Of a DNA stretch of 64,000 nucleotides, positions 11,420 through 21,640 are shown one piece after another; within the stretch, counting starts at the first letter, position 1, and every line of letters begins with the position of its first letter. This DNA is from Ligula intestinalis (taxonomy: Eukaryota > Platyhelminthes > Cestoda > Diphyllobothriidea > Diphyllobothriidae). The stretch lies in assembly GCA_036362985.1 (NCBI GenBank), contig JAYGXS010000007.1:7732760-7796759 (forward strand), given 5' to 3'. Made by a program: the position numbers and the translations under genes. Below the pieces are notes generated by a model, which was given only the letters and a program-made list of their open reading frames with translations, was not told the DNA's origin and searched no databases.

Positions 11420-11645
11420 TTTTGGCCACAGGACTAAAGTGGGTGAGGGAAGAAGAAAAGGGAGAGAGCACAGTGGGTACTTCGCGGGGGGATAGAGGAG
11501 GAGCGAGTGCGATTGATGCGGCACAAGTCTGCTATCATTTAAAAATAATTCATGCGCAAGTCACCGTATCGTGCGCCACCAATGCTGCGGCGCACACCTG
11601 GTGGACATTGTCATTCCCGGTGGTCGAACTGACGAACAAGGATAG
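11420..11645 (+). repeat. Interspersed repeat R2, longest copy
   Basis: The order of blocks is GTGGGTGAGGGAAGA, GATGCGGCACAAGTCTGCTATCA, AATTCATGCGCAAGTCACC, CACACCTGGTGGACATTGTC and CTGACGAACAAGGATAGG. Parts recur at 3180-3265 (+), 39090-39240 (-) and 63365-63470 (-). No coding frame recurs between copies. It could be part of an LTR or a SINE-like unit. Confidence 0.6.
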
Positions 11646-11649
11646 GTAA

Positions 11650-13073
11650 ACAGATAAAAATCTACAACCTGGAATGCCAGGGCCTTCGTTGTAACGCGTG
11701 CGAACACAAAAAATATTCACAGTCTACAGCGCAAAGTCCATTCTTCTACATACGAATATTCACTTAGTCAGTGAAGGGAGAAGTCTGTTAACAAAAGCCA
11801 AGCCGAAAGCACTCCTTGGTATGGCATGAGTGCACACGCTGGCTTAATCTGTCAGTGCGTGATCACAGCATACAGTCACCTACATTATAGTCAGATGGCG
11901 TGACAGTCTGCACTTTTGATACCTGATATACAAGCCATTTCTTCACCCTTCAGTCCGGCATGCACGTTGTAAGCACGGTGCTGGAATGGTATGGACTGCC
12001 TCACGCCAAAAATTTTGGAACTGCATACTGAGAGAAGAGCAGCGAAACTAAAAGGTGTAGTCCTTTTCCGCATCGAGTGAAAAAAAACGAGGTAAGCCCA
12101 CGTGGGTAGAGTCTTAAAGTAGGCAGCACATTTGCTTAAATGTCGCGTGAGGAAATAATTTGCAAGATACTTGGGAAAACTGGCATGCAGGCGTGAATTA
12201 ATTACTGACGCTACTGACTTCGAACCTACGCATAGAGGAACGCAACCTGAAAGTTCATGCCTATTTATAACAACAAACATGTGATTCCTTTGGCATCGGT
12301 AACCCAGAGGAGAACGTAAAGTCGCAAAACACAGTTATTCGGGTAAAATAAGGGAAGTTATTGCCACGCGTAGACTTGATTTCTAGTTGGCTCTACCGCT
12401 GAGAGTAAGGCTGACATCGCGATGTTCGCTAAATTTTTTAATTTTGCGGTTTCGATTGGAATAGAATACGTAAGCGGGGGTTATTAGATTAATGATCGTG
12501 AAGCTTAAACTTAAGATATTCTAATACATCAGGGTATTGACATTTTAAAAAACTTCTCTCCGGCAATCTGAAAAACAGAACTTTTTAAAAATGCCTACTT
12601 AAGTAGTGTGACATTTTCCGGTCAATTTTTGTTGTCCCTATAACTTAAAAGGATATTTTAAAAAGAAAACGACACTAAAATACGTTTTTTTATGAAGCCA
12701 TTTGGTATGAAATTGGTCTTTACGTTATTTGATGTGGAGTCGCTTCGGAGTTGGAGGACGTGTCTAGAAGTTATTGCTTTAAGTTACACCATAGTTCTTA
12801 TCGTTCCCTCGGAGCTCCTCGTAACTTTTACATCCAGGAATGGCAAGTGGTTATTGTTTTCTTCCTCCCTTTTATATTGAATTCCGAGGAATATGGGGTT
12901 CAGAAAGCCTTTAAAATACTTAAATTTTTTTTGATTGCGGCAAATGCTTCGTCAGCGTATTTGGCTCAGAATATTAGACAGCAAGAACGGAATACTAGTC
13001 GCTTCAGCCTTCTGCAGGATCGCTTCGGAAATTAAACCAGCCAGGAACTTTGTCCTTTTCCTCTTCCTCATAG
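11650..13073. other. No gene recognised
   Basis: AT-rich sequence with short open frames only. The last 35 bases are pyrimidine-rich and end in CTCATAG, which could be the 3' end of an intron for the exon proposed next. Confidence 0.4.
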
Positions 13074-13206
13074 TTTTCTGAAAGAAGTGTCATTACTTGC
13101 TTTCAATAGGTTCAAACACACTGAAGCGCAAATGACTGGCGAAAGGAGAGAGCAAGATACCTTCACTCCCCGTTCACTGCTAATGGCTATCTACGATCCC
13201 TCCTAC
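13074..13206 (+). CDS. Possible internal exon of an unrecognised gene
   Basis: A pyrimidine tract ending CATAG precedes 13074. An open frame then reads LKEVSLLAFNRFKHTEAQM, continues with TGERREQDTFTPRSLL, and ends MAIYDPSY just before a perfect GTGAGT donor at 13207. The frame stays open past the donor to a TAA at 13345, so an alternative is a terminal exon of about 90 residues ending NPEPFWNWGCP. The composition is hydrophilic and gene-like and differs from the surrounding AT-rich DNA. I do not recognise the protein. No neighbouring exon could be assigned, so this may be chance. Confidence 0.3.
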
Positions 13207-13349
13207 GTGAGTGTCGACAAAGGCCTAACCGTGAGTGAAAAAAAACGACGACAGGCCGAAGTTTTGGGTCTCGATTCCCTAAGTGAGAAATGTTTCGAAG
13301 GCAACAGCACGAATCCTGAACCCTTTTGGAATTGGGGTTGCCCATAAAC

Positions 13350-14100
13350 AGGAATAAACTATCCGACAGCAGATAATGAGACCCAGCGGACCGCTTATGG
13401 CAACAGAATAATCAGCAGTATTATAGAGCATACCATGCGAAAACTGTAGTGCGGGGTATGCTGGTAAAGAGGGTAAACGCCTCCGCTACCAGTCAACCGC
13501 AAGGGAAGATTGCCGTTGGTGTAGGGTCACGCAGCACATGAGAAGCACGGTTTCGCCGTCGGAGATACGAAAGTCATCGGCTGATGTACACACTGATGCT
13601 CGAAATATGTTCCTCGGTTGGCACCTTAAACAGAACAACTGACTTGCATACAGCCTACCCGGCCCTTCGTAAAAGGCTCTAGTCAATCCAGTCAAGGCCG
13701 ACGGCGCCGGTTGGTGATTTGAAACTCCATCGACTGCTGTCCCCGTTGCGTCAGGGGGGCGGAGCCAGTCACCACCGATATGAATTATGTACCTGCCGAC
13801 GAGCCAAAACAACCGAAAGTGCTTTGCACGTGTAGCAACAAATGATCCACCTAGCTGATTATGAGGGGTGGTGGAGTCCTGTAGCAGTCGCTCTAGCACT
13901 CACGATGCGCACACAGACCCAGCGGTGGCGACAACAATGGCCATGCCGGCGACAGGACTTACACGAGGGCATCAACGGTCTACCACGAAGGAGCCAGCGT
14001 CAATTTGAAGGAAGGCCAGTGCTCGTACGATATGCATGCCCATACCACGTGACAGGCAGCGAAACACAGTCACTCGCGGCAAACAAAAAACAACAACTGC
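13350..14100. other. Unclassified, moderately GC-rich; no gene assigned
   Basis: Open frames of up to about 138 codons occur on both strands (for example minus 13486-13899), but they show no domain and overlap each other. The stretch leads into a hammerhead-like motif at 14105-14150 and so may be PLE terminal sequence. Confidence 0.3.
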
Positions 14101-14104
14101 CACA

Positions 14105-14150
14105 GGAATCTGATGATGGAAACGAGGAAGTTTCCGAAACATCAGCACAG
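14105..14150 (+). ncRNA. Hammerhead-like motif with perfect stem II (class I)
   Basis: The core CTGATGA (14110-14116) is followed by one T and a perfect six-base-pair hairpin, GGAAAC/GTTTCC with loop GAGGAA. GAAAC and ATC follow (14136-14143). The core is intact. Stem III (ACAT) is no longer self-complementary and stem I is poor, so cleavage in its present form is uncertain. The equivalent place in other PLE copies of this window reads GAAACGTC. It is best read as the terminal-repeat ribozyme of a PLE remnant. Confidence 0.6.
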
Positions 14151-14395
14151 TGTTCCATGAAAACACCTTTCTTCTTCTTTTTCGCTGGAGGATGCTGAAC
14201 TGCCTAGAATCCTTTTTTTTCAGGGAGGAGACAAATTAATATTTTTATAGGTTTTAAGAGCAGGTCAGATGTGAGTTATGTAATTCCGCAGTGGCTGTGG
14301 AGCAGGTTAAGCTGCCTTAGCAATAAAGAGTTAATGGATTGAAAATTCTCATAATTCGAAGTATTTGAAACATTTTTTCCCAGGAAGGAATTTTT

Positions 14396-14821
14396 AGCAA
14401 GCAATTATGGCAGAATTTATTTGATCAAATAAATTTTGGGACTGCTCATCAGCTGCAGCCTGTCTTTGCATGGAATTAATATCAAGTTGACAATAGCACA
14501 ATTTGAATATCAACAAAATCGATAAAAGCAAGGTCAATGTACACGCAAGTGAGCATCCATATTGTCAACACAACTTGGGAAGAGGCGGAGATTTGGGAAA
14601 GGAAATAAGACGAAAACAAACAAAAGGTGACTAAATGTAGGCCTATGATCACCAAGGCAGCTGTAGGTTAGTCACATGTTCTAATTGCTTACATAGGTCG
14701 GGTTTCTCCCGCCGTATATAGGCTGCTTCCATGTTGCGTAATACCATGCAAAGACAGGCTGCAGCTGATGAGCAGTCCCGAAATTTACTTTATCAAAGAA
14801 ACTCTGCCATAACTGCTTGTT
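14396..14821. repeat. Inverted-repeat (foldback) element with ~78-bp arms
   Basis: The left arm 14396-14473 (AGCAAGCAATTATGGCAGA through CTGCTCATCAGCTGCAGCC to CATGG) is repeated in inverse at 14744-14821 with about ten mismatches. The 270-bp interior shows no open frame. It could be a MITE or a collapsed inverted duplication. The inverse arm contains CTGATGA..GAAA, resembling a hammerhead core, but without supporting stems. Confidence 0.75.
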
Positions 14822-15108
14822 ACAAATTAAAAGCATATCGGTTCTTCAAGTCTACCTTTTGAAAATGTATCTTTCCAATGGGTAATGATTTGTAAAGTTG
14901 CTAACTATGCGATTATTTGGAGTTACTGGAAGACAGGGCGTGAGTTTGCGACGGCTCCTGCCCAATGATGATAACTCTTGCGTGCTATGGCTTATGTGAG
15001 AGTCGAAATGCCTAAACATGGGTAAATGCAAGTCCGTAGCATACAGCTAACGGCAATCTTAGGTAGATTTGAATAATTCATTGAATCCACTTGCTTAAAA
15101 ATTCAGCG

Positions 15109-15205
15109 GTCTCACAGCTCAGTTGGCTAGAGCACTGACTGTACTAAAGCCTTCGTATTTATTGTTGTGGTTTTGAATCCTACGATGGCTGCAGAATGTT
15201 CCACA
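15109..15205 (+). repeat. tRNA-like SINE head
   Basis: The segment GCTCAGTTGGCTAGAGCA has the form of a pol III A box with its flanks, and TGGTTTTGAATCC about 60 bases on is a degenerate B box. The cloverleaf stems do not close well and no clean acceptor stem exists, so I call it a tRNA-derived SINE rather than a tRNA gene. Confidence 0.45.
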
Positions 15206-15287
15206 GGTGAAATAAATGAGCAAACTTTAGGTCACTTCTCGACAGTCGCTCTTATCTTAACTCTAATCGTACTTCAGAACACAGTCT

Positions 15288-15325
15288 TGGCGAGCGAACG
15301 CTTTCAGTAAATTCTCATCAGGCCA
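15288..15325 (-). ncRNA. Hammerhead ribozyme-like motif (class II) at a PLE 3' end
   Basis: On the minus strand: stem I TGGC/GCCA; core CTGATGA; a short weak stem II of nine bases; GAAA; stem III AGCG/CGCT with a two-base loop; then the expected cleavage base C. The layout is the same as at 34926-34967. It lies about 80 bases downstream of the PLE endonuclease stop on the same strand, as expected for a PLE terminal repeat. The tiny stem III loop suggests cleavage may need a dimer, as is known for minimal hammerheads. Confidence 0.75.
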
Positions 15326-15415
15326 TACATTTACAAGGGAGATTAAATTTTAAAATCGATAGATTGTCCTTCCTTACACGGGGGAGCCAATCAGAGCGCG
15401 GAACGGTGCAGACAA

Positions 15416-15832
15416 TTAGGTAATTGTTGGACATGCCAAGTTGGGGGCTTGCACGGGGTTCTTTTGTGCACACAAAACCGGTTTCTTCAATCGGATTGCG
15501 GTTGCTTCTGCTGTTGCTAGCAGACGTTGACCCAGGGACTTTGGGTAGCTTGGTGGCACTTTGTAAATTACCTTAAACGCTTTGCTTGGGTTCACACGAT
15601 GTCCGGTGTCAACCATGTGTGTAAGTATAGAACTGTTTATGCTTTTGGTCTCGCCTTTGGCTAACCATGCTGGGAGGTGTTCCCGTATGAAACCGATATA
15701 ACCAGCTCCACAGGAGCAAGTTAATGAGTAGATACACATAAAAGTGGTCTGAGCTGGCAGCTTATACTTACCCTTACCATGCAGTACCGGGTTGCTTGAA
15801 ATCGTAATACTTATCCCCTCCCCCAATGCCAC
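15416..15832 (-). pseudogene. Penelope-like element GIY-YIG endonuclease C-terminal fragment (family A)
   Basis: The 138-codon frame contains MCIYSLTCSCGAGYIG, a GIY-YIG active-site block with paired cysteines. It continues with IREHLPAWLAKGETKSINSSIL, HMVDTGHRVNPSKAFKVIY and the tail QRLLATAEATAIRLKKPVLC. Compared with the copy at 48427-49146, about nine residues (RTTRRLEKR) are deleted right after YIG, removing part of the catalytic helix. The RT part is absent upstream. It is a 5'-truncated copy ending in its own 3'UTR and hammerhead. Confidence 0.88.
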
Positions 15833-16022
15833 CGGATGTTAGTGCCTTGCCAATTCCCATTTCTTTCTAGCGGGCCATATACGCCATGACCACTTACAGC
15901 ATGCGACCTATCTGATAACAAAGGGCCAAAATGCATGGATGATTGATAACCACTCATGTAAGAAAACTGGTAAATGATAGTGAACAGAATAAAGTATTGC
16001 CGATAAAGATAAAGGCGACTTG

Positions 16023-16152
16023 AATGGCCATTTCCGGCTTGTTAGCTGTCTTCAGTCAGCCAGTCATACTCAACCACAAGTTGCACACCATCCGAGTCTC
16101 GAACTCGCGAGCTTTCTGGTCAGAAAAGTGAATTCTGTTAGCGGTTGGTGAG
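16023..16152 (-). repeat. tRNA-derived SINE, minus strand
   Basis: In reverse complement it carries GCGAGTTCGAGACTCGGATGG (B-box-like), then TTGAGTATGACTGGCTGA and AACAAGCCGGAAATGGCCA. The tail TATGACTGGCTGA...AAGCCAGAAATGG recurs at 16210-16350, 21364-21515 and 50950-51035. It faces the next SINE head to head. Confidence 0.7.
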
Positions 16153-16209
16153 CTTTTCTCAACGAGCATCCATATCTTCCGACCTAAACTAACGAGACAG
16201 TGAACTTGC

Positions 16210-16350
16210 AGACCAACCGTTAGGACGTTAGACTCTGATCGAAAAGGTCATGAATTTGAGCCCCGAGTGGTACACCACTTGGGGCTGGGTATGACTGGCT
16301 GACACAGGCCAATAAGCCAGAAATAGTCATTGCAGTCTAATTTGTGTTTG
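16210..16350 (+). repeat. tRNA-derived SINE, plus strand
   Basis: It contains CCAACCGTTAGGACGTTAGA (A-box side), ATGAATTTGAGCCCCGAG (decayed B box), GGGTATGACTGGCTGA and AATAAGCCAGAAATAGTCATTGCAGTC. With the minus copy at 16023-16152 it makes an inverted pair about 57 bp apart. Confidence 0.7.
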
Positions 16351-16359
16351 TCGGCAATA

Positions 16360-17715
16360 CGATATGCCTAAGCCTACTAGCCACTGCGGCTGTTGTCAGG
16401 GTACGAGAAATGAGACCCAAGGCAGAGCGGTAAAGGGAGTTCCGCTCACAGTCGGTTAAAGTTCACTAACGAAAAGTGAACAAGCTTGGGCGAATTTAAA
16501 ACCAAAGGGAAAAAATTATTAGTTTGTTTAGAAACAATCTACTTTTAAAAAGTTTCAAGTTCCGAAAACGTACGAACTGGCAGAAAATGTGGCCAGCGAA
16601 TATCGCTATAAGCCTTGTAACCATATTCTTTTCTTTATATTTAAATAATTTCATTTTAGTCGAATTTCTTTATAATTATTCTCTCTTTAGTTGTAAATCT
16701 TCTTTTACCTTTCCTATCACATATGTAGTTTCCGTTTGACTCGTTTATAAAAAAACAAATCCAGATTTTTATTGAATTCATTTTCCGGTAAAGGGACATT
16801 TGATATAAGTTCGTATGAAGTTTGCCGTTTTGATCATAGCTATAAACTACCCAAAACACTTTCAATTATTTTCGTGCAATCAGAATGTCCTCAACAAAAT
16901 TCCCATGTTGCTATATTTAAATTCGATTAAACACTTTATAAAGTAACTGACCTCTTAAGGAACCACTTGATTTAGACAATAATATGATGATGTCTACGTA
17001 GGTAACGTCAAAGTTAGAGTGGGAAACGCTGACAGTTTTTTATTTTCCTGAAAATTGGTAAGATAACTTCAAGCGGAAATGAAAAGCGTAGTCCACTCTT
17101 TATATCGAACTGATTTTCACTCTATTAGACAATATTCAAATATTGCACGTGCACTAACCTATGGCCGAATATATACCGAGATTTAGCGAAAACTGTCAGT
17201 CTTCTGTCCGGTTCCTTTCTAAATATAGCATTAAAAACAACTATAATATAAAAAATTCCTTTTGTCACATTCTTCAAATTCATCAAGTTTTTTTCGGTGT
17301 CCAGTTTTACGGTAACATTTGCGTAGTTTGTTTACGGATGCAAATGAGGGTTCGATATAACAGATTGCCCTCAAACAAGTTTATTACTGCATTTTGTGGC
17401 AAAAATGATTTTTAAAGCGGACATGTTATTCCAAACACCCTTTTTCCACCGATTTTCTTTGAATTGGGATCAGTTTTTATGGTCTCAAAGAATTTTTTCT
17501 GCTCATTCGGCTTAAACTGAGGGTCTTCTATAGCACACTGCACAAAGGCAATAGCCTTTGTTCGGTCCTAATAACTAGCAGGATATTTCTTTGATATCGT
17601 CCGAATTTTGTCTATTTCCCTTTAAATATATGGACTAAATAGGCAGTTTTCTGTACTAGGACGCCGCTTGAACATTAGCGCCATTCTCTAACAGATCAGC
17701 ATATCAAGATTAAAT
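16360..17715. other. AT-rich interspersed sequence; no gene
   Basis: Short open frames only. Part (17280-17420, with GCCCTCAAAC and GGCAAAAAT blocks) resembles 55240-55300, so it belongs to the same unclassified repeat (R4) seen again at 17720-17945, 31685-31930 and around 55 kb. Confidence 0.4.
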
Positions 17716-17719
17716 GTAC

Positions 17720-17945
17720 GTTTAACTACCAACAACTGTTGCATTTGCTTGCGACGGTTTATTTACCGGCTCACCTCCGCACCCCGTCTGTACTATTTGT
17801 TTAGATTTAAAAGATCCATCGAGGGTATTTTCGTACTTTTTAAGGTGGCAAAACATCCACTGAACACTAGAACACTCTGAAATCGGCGTATCTAGCATCT
17901 TTTGTATTTTTTTGTTTTGGGAATGCGCTAGAAATGCCCCCCATT
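17720..17945 (+). repeat. Interspersed repeat R4 copy
   Basis: Blocks ATTTGCTTGCG, CACC..CACCCCGT, ATCGA.GGTA.TTT, ACACTCT..AATCGGCGT occur in the same order at 31685-31930. Identity is moderate. No protein is encoded consistently. Confidence 0.5.
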
Positions 17946-18039
17946 TCTTACGACGAGTCAAACTGAGTCACAGCAGAAATTAAAACAAGGATTGGTGTAC
18001 AAAGTGAAGAATTACCTGATCTCGATAGACATGCTAGGC

Positions 18040-18964
18040 CCCGGGTCGGCGACCCATGGCTCGCGAGCCATATAGGGCTCTTTTCATGATCGCGTATGGC
18101 TCTTTCAGAAACTTCAGATTTTATGATTTTGGTTGGCAAGCGAGTACATGTGGACAGAAATTTAAAAAAAACTTATACCTGAAGACTAGCTGATAAGCAA
18201 AACTCAAAACTTTCACCTCCAACAGCTAGTTGGCTTCACATCCACTCTCCTACAGTCGCTCAAAGCACTTTTTAGAGAATTTTGAGAGCACACTCGTCTT
18301 TTTAAGTTCATCACCTATCCAACCGAGTGTTTACTGAACACAGCCATATTACGTTGTATTCATGGTCTTTGCGTTAGAGATTTCGAAGAAGAATTGGTTG
18401 ACCTTAAGGCCTCAGACATTTAGGTGAATAAGTTCATATCAATTAGTTAAGATTTGGAACGGGTCGCACTACATAAAGCGGAGGTGGAAAGCAAGCAAAT
18501 GTGGACAGAAATTAAAAAACTTCAACCCAAAGACCACCTGATAACCAAAACTTGGAACACGCTTCCGGTCACATACCACATACCACATACTGCAGCCTGT
18601 GGATATTGCTGTATTGACCCTGTTTGGATCTACGTATGCATGTAAGCAGTCGTTCTCACATCTTACACACATCAAATCCACAATAAGATCACTTCTATCG
18701 GATGAAAGCCTCAACACTTGCATGAAGCTTAACCTCACCAACTACCGACCAGACTATGAAACCCTCAGCGAATCCATGCAACACCAGAAGTCACATTAAC
18801 AATGAGTATTATATGAAAATTATTTAAAAGGATGAATTCAGAGGCTTATTATACTTGAATTTAATATAATTTCACTTTAAAATATGTTATATGGCTCTTT
18901 CTGAAATATATTTCCAAATATTTGCTTTCTTGGCTCTCTGAGTTACAAAGGTTGCCGACCCATG
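18040..18964 (+). mobile_element. hAT DNA transposon remnant (ZBED/Charlie-like)
   Basis: The ends read CCCGGGTCGGCGACCCATGG and GGTTGCCGACCCATG, matching the CAGGGGTCGGCAACC type of hAT termini, and an 8-bp target duplication flanks them. The inner sequence carries GGCTC repeats (ATGGCTCGCGAGCC, ATGGCTCTTT) near both ends. At 925 bp it keeps only the 3' end of the transposase gene, so it is internally deleted and non-autonomous. Confidence 0.9.
18290..18798 (+). pseudogene. hAT transposase C-terminal (dimerisation) domain, decayed
   Basis: The reading gives FKFITYPTE, DFEEELVDLKAS, KFISIS and WTEIKKLQPKDHLITKTWN. After a frameshift near 18600 it continues IAVLTLFGSTYACKQSFSHL, KSTIRSLLSDESLNTCMKL, YRPDYETLSESMQHQKSH and a stop. 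The FGSTYACEQ-FS-L-IKS..R..L core is the hallmark of the hAT dimerisation domain. Here the usual glutamate is lysine. An in-frame stop lies near 18421. The catalytic DDE residues upstream are missing. Confidence 0.88.
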
Positions 18965-18999
18965 TCCTAGGCCAAAGAGGAAACGAATAAACAGAAGTA

Positions 19000-19295
19000 G
19001 CATTCCAGTTAAAAAATGTAAAAAAACATTAATATAGCTCTTCATTTTTGGCTGGTGCAAAGGTCATGTTGTGGAATATAGAGTATTATTCTGTTCAAGC
19101 CAATTTTAATCGTCTTCTCTTGAGAATGGAAAATGGCGATAAAGTACTTGGTTCTTAACCTTATTACTCTGATTAGGAACCCATTCGGACGGCATGAATT
19201 ATGAGAGAAAGAGAGAAGCTGATTCATTATTTTGAAGGTCATATCCAAATATTTCAGCAAAACATGGCTCCATTCAGGGAGAGCAACGGATAAGG
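19000..19295. other. No gene recognised
   Basis: AT-rich sequence with no domain or repeat that I can match. Confidence 0.4.
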
Positions 19296-19299
19296 TAGA

Positions 19300-19620
19300 G
19301 TAAAATGTTGTGGGATAAGATGTGGTCTAGCCGGATAATAGGCGATCTAAAGTATCCCAACACGTATAAGCTAGTGGATAGTATAAGGCGTGAAAGGCCA
19401 GATTAGTAGGAAGAATGTATTGTGTACACAAAGGAAAGGAGAGTAGATTGATTTGAAAGGGACACGTCCGCTCAGTAGGTTGACCGGGTCCCAAGTGAGG
19501 TCTTAGAGTAGTCAAGCCAGAAGACAGACAGAAAAAGAGCTTTCATTGGCTAGGTTGGCCTGTGATTGGTTGGACGACGTGTTGTGTGACACAGTTGATG
19601 GATAACGTGGGTGGCCTGTG
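19300..19620 (-). repeat. Interspersed repeat R1, minus copy (LTR-like)
   Basis: The reverse complement runs CCAATCACAGGCC, CTTTGTGTACACAATAC, TTCTTCCTACTAATCTGGCC and GATCGC. The same ordered blocks occur at 33020-33330 (+) and 63110-63355 (+), and more loosely at 43250-43460 (+). CCAAT motifs at the start and a constant 3' region suggest a solo LTR or a non-autonomous element. Confidence 0.55.
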
Positions 19621-19769
19621 CCTCGCGCCAGTAAGTCCGGCGGGCTTAACGACCTTGAGGTGTAAATGGATTGAGGCCACGAACGGAAATCCAGGCATCA
19701 GGACATGCACCTGTTATAGTAAAAGGTCGCTACAATGTCATAGAATACTCCAAGTGAAAGGTTTACACG

Positions 19770-21010
19770 ATATCCACATCTGCCATGGAGATAGGTCGGC
19801 TTTCAACTTCTCCATTTCCGTTTCTTAATGAGTGAGGTAGCATGCTAGGAATGGGAGTACAGATATATGACGCAAGCCTTGGTGCATAGTATGGGAAGAC
19901 TTAGCAACCATTGGTTCAGAATATAGAGAAGGAGCGACCTGACTATGCATGCGATAAGCAAATTGCTTGACCATTTTAAATTGCCGTTGTATTATAATGT
20001 CAGCTAAAAGACATAGAAAACACCGTCAGCTAAATAGCGCATTCAGATGATAATTTAAAAATGACCAGGACTTTTTTAAGTAAAGCTGCAAAAATAATCG
20101 GAGAAAAGTTAAGAATGAGACGGTAATACAGGCATCTAAAAAACACCAGACTAGAGCTTGCGGTGTGTGGTATGAAAGCAAGGGGTGGATGTAATATAAA
20201 AGTGTATGGATTTTAATAAAAAAGCCTTCAATATAAAGAGTAAAGGAGAGGTTAGATGCCGGAGTAACATCAACGTTCCGGAAAAAAGTTACCTCGTTTG
20301 ACAGGATGTCAATGGTTTCAGATCTGGGAGGGGGTCGCAGTCGAAAAACACACTGGACTGACTTCCGCTTGTTAAGCAGATGACCGTTTGCTGAAAACCA
20401 TGCTGAGATGTGCTCCGGGCCATCTTTCAGTACTTGAAGATGTATCTGAATTTTGAGAGGATGGCCAACAACCATATCAACATCATATTTTACAAACAAA
20501 CAGTCGTCCAGTGATCATAGGTCATCCGTGTGGAAGGAGAAGAGGTGAGGAGATAAAATAGACCCTTGGAGAACTCCACAGTTTTGGGAAGTACCATGGA
20601 TTCTCGCTTGCCGCACTGAGCGAATTGAGTACGGGAAGTAAAATAGCCCCCAAGCCAAGGAACAGCCCAGCAGAGAAAGCCGCCGACAGAAGATTTATTA
20701 AAAATAATGTGGCGCGGGATCGTATTAAAGGATGAGGAGTAGTCAAGAAAAGCACAGCCATATGCACGGCAACCCCTATCTAAGTCTCTTAGAGCAGAAC
20801 GGACTACCAGAGCAACAGCGTCTAGTGTACTACGCCTAGCCTTATACAAAAATTATGGGGGATCGGAAAAATCAGAGAAAAATGGCGTTATTATGTCCAA
20901 GGCAACTAGTTCTGCCAGTTTCATTAGTGCAGAAGAGCAGGCTATTGAGCGAAAGGATATGGAATCACAAAAAGAGGGTTTTTCGGGATAAGAGTGATTC
21001 TTACTGATCG
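19770..21010 (-). mobile_element. LINE copy D (CR1/jockey-like), 5'-truncated
   Basis: Minus-strand reading from about 20870 gives YKARRSTLDAVALVV, RDLDRGCRAYGC, AFLDYSSSFNTIPRH (RT motif A with its aspartate) and PWLGGYFTSRTQF. After a frameshift at about 20500 it continues with DVDMVVGHPLK, VFRLRPPPRSETIDILSNEV and a hydrophobic tail. The catalytic YADD of the family has become YDVD, so this copy is dead. The 3' end shares its terminal block (CATCTGCCATGGAGATAGGTC, plus-strand reading) with copies B and C. Confidence 0.85.
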
Positions 21011-21074
21011 CCTGGAACTCGCATATTTTCCACTATTGGCGTATTCACCATCACAACCGATAAAGCATCGAGAC

Positions 21075-21205
21075 CGTGTTGCACTGGTGCAGTGGAAAAC
21101 TCGATGACCGAAGGTCCCGGGTTCGAATCTCGGGGTTAGGTAATACTTACTGGTGACGGCTAACAAGCAAGATATAGCGATTTCAGTCTCCGTTGTCTAG
21201 GTCGG
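21075..21205 (+). repeat. tRNA-derived SINE
   Basis: A-box-like TGGTGCAGTGG and a perfect B-box-like GGTTCGAATC lie about 33 bp apart, followed by the SINE body ACTGGTGACGGCTAACAAGCAAG and TTTCAGTCTCC. It abuts the 5' truncation point of LINE copy D. The body matches the copies near 16 kb and 21.4 kb. Confidence 0.75.
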
Positions 21206-21363
21206 ATCCACTCCACCATATGTCCGAGGTCACTAAGCGACAACCTAATATCACTCAAGAACGAGCCTTAAAGCACACTGGGACAAGTGTATGTCCTACT
21301 CAAATACATCGCATGGACACCTCAGTTCCATCAGTTCCATCAGATCAGAACCGACAAAGCAGC

Positions 21364-21515
21364 AGCTCTGTGGTGAAATGGTAGAGTGCTAAACACCATG
21401 ATCAACTGTCATGGCTTCGAATCTCAGGTGTTTCAAACCTTGAGATTGCGTATGACTGACTGATGACGACCAACAAGCCAAAAATGGTGATTCCGGTCCC
21501 CTTTTGCTTTGCCGG
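21364..21515 (+). repeat. tRNA-derived SINE
   Basis: It contains A-box-like TGGTGAAATGG, then GGCTTCGAATCTCAGGTG (B box), TGCGTATGACTGACTGATGACG and CCAACAAGCCAAAAATGGTG. It is the same family as 21075-21205, about 160 bp away on the same strand. Confidence 0.75.
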
Positions 21516-21519
21516 ATCT

Positions 21520-21640
21520 GAAAGAGGTCTCTTTTTCGTGTCAATTTTTAAGACGAATAAAAGGGATACAGTGGATTCCCTATCTGATGAAATGTCAAAG
21601 ATAAGCTAATAAATGTCAGACTCAGCACACGCGGCGTGCC
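21520..21640 (+). repeat. Repeat block shared with 26170-26265 in inverse
   Basis: GACGAATAAAAGGGATACAG, GGATTCCCTATCTGATGAAA, GATAAGCTAATAAATGTC and CAGACTCAGCACACG occur in reverse complement at 26170-26265. The CTATCTGATgAAATGTC part also occurs in the repeat pair at 50480 and 52225. Confidence 0.6.

Larger units (their letters stand above)
18032..18972. repeat. 8-bp hAT target site duplication
   Basis: TGCTAGGC (18032-18039) and TCCTAGGC (18965-18972) flank the element and differ at one base. Eight base pairs is the standard duplication for hAT transposons. Confidence 0.8.

Noticed and set aside
13800..13835. CCGACGAGCCAAAACAACCGAAAG as a hammerhead core
   Set aside because: Stem II cannot pair and no stem I or cleavage site is present; likely coincidence.
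15109..15205. Possible tRNA gene
   Set aside because: The B box is degenerate and there is no acceptor stem; called a SINE-like head.
18469..18741. 90-codon minus-strand frame within the hAT element
   Set aside because: Antisense to the transposase dimerisation domain.
21075..21205. Possible tRNA gene (good A and B boxes)
   Set aside because: The stems of a cloverleaf do not close and the same body recurs in other copies, so it is a SINE.
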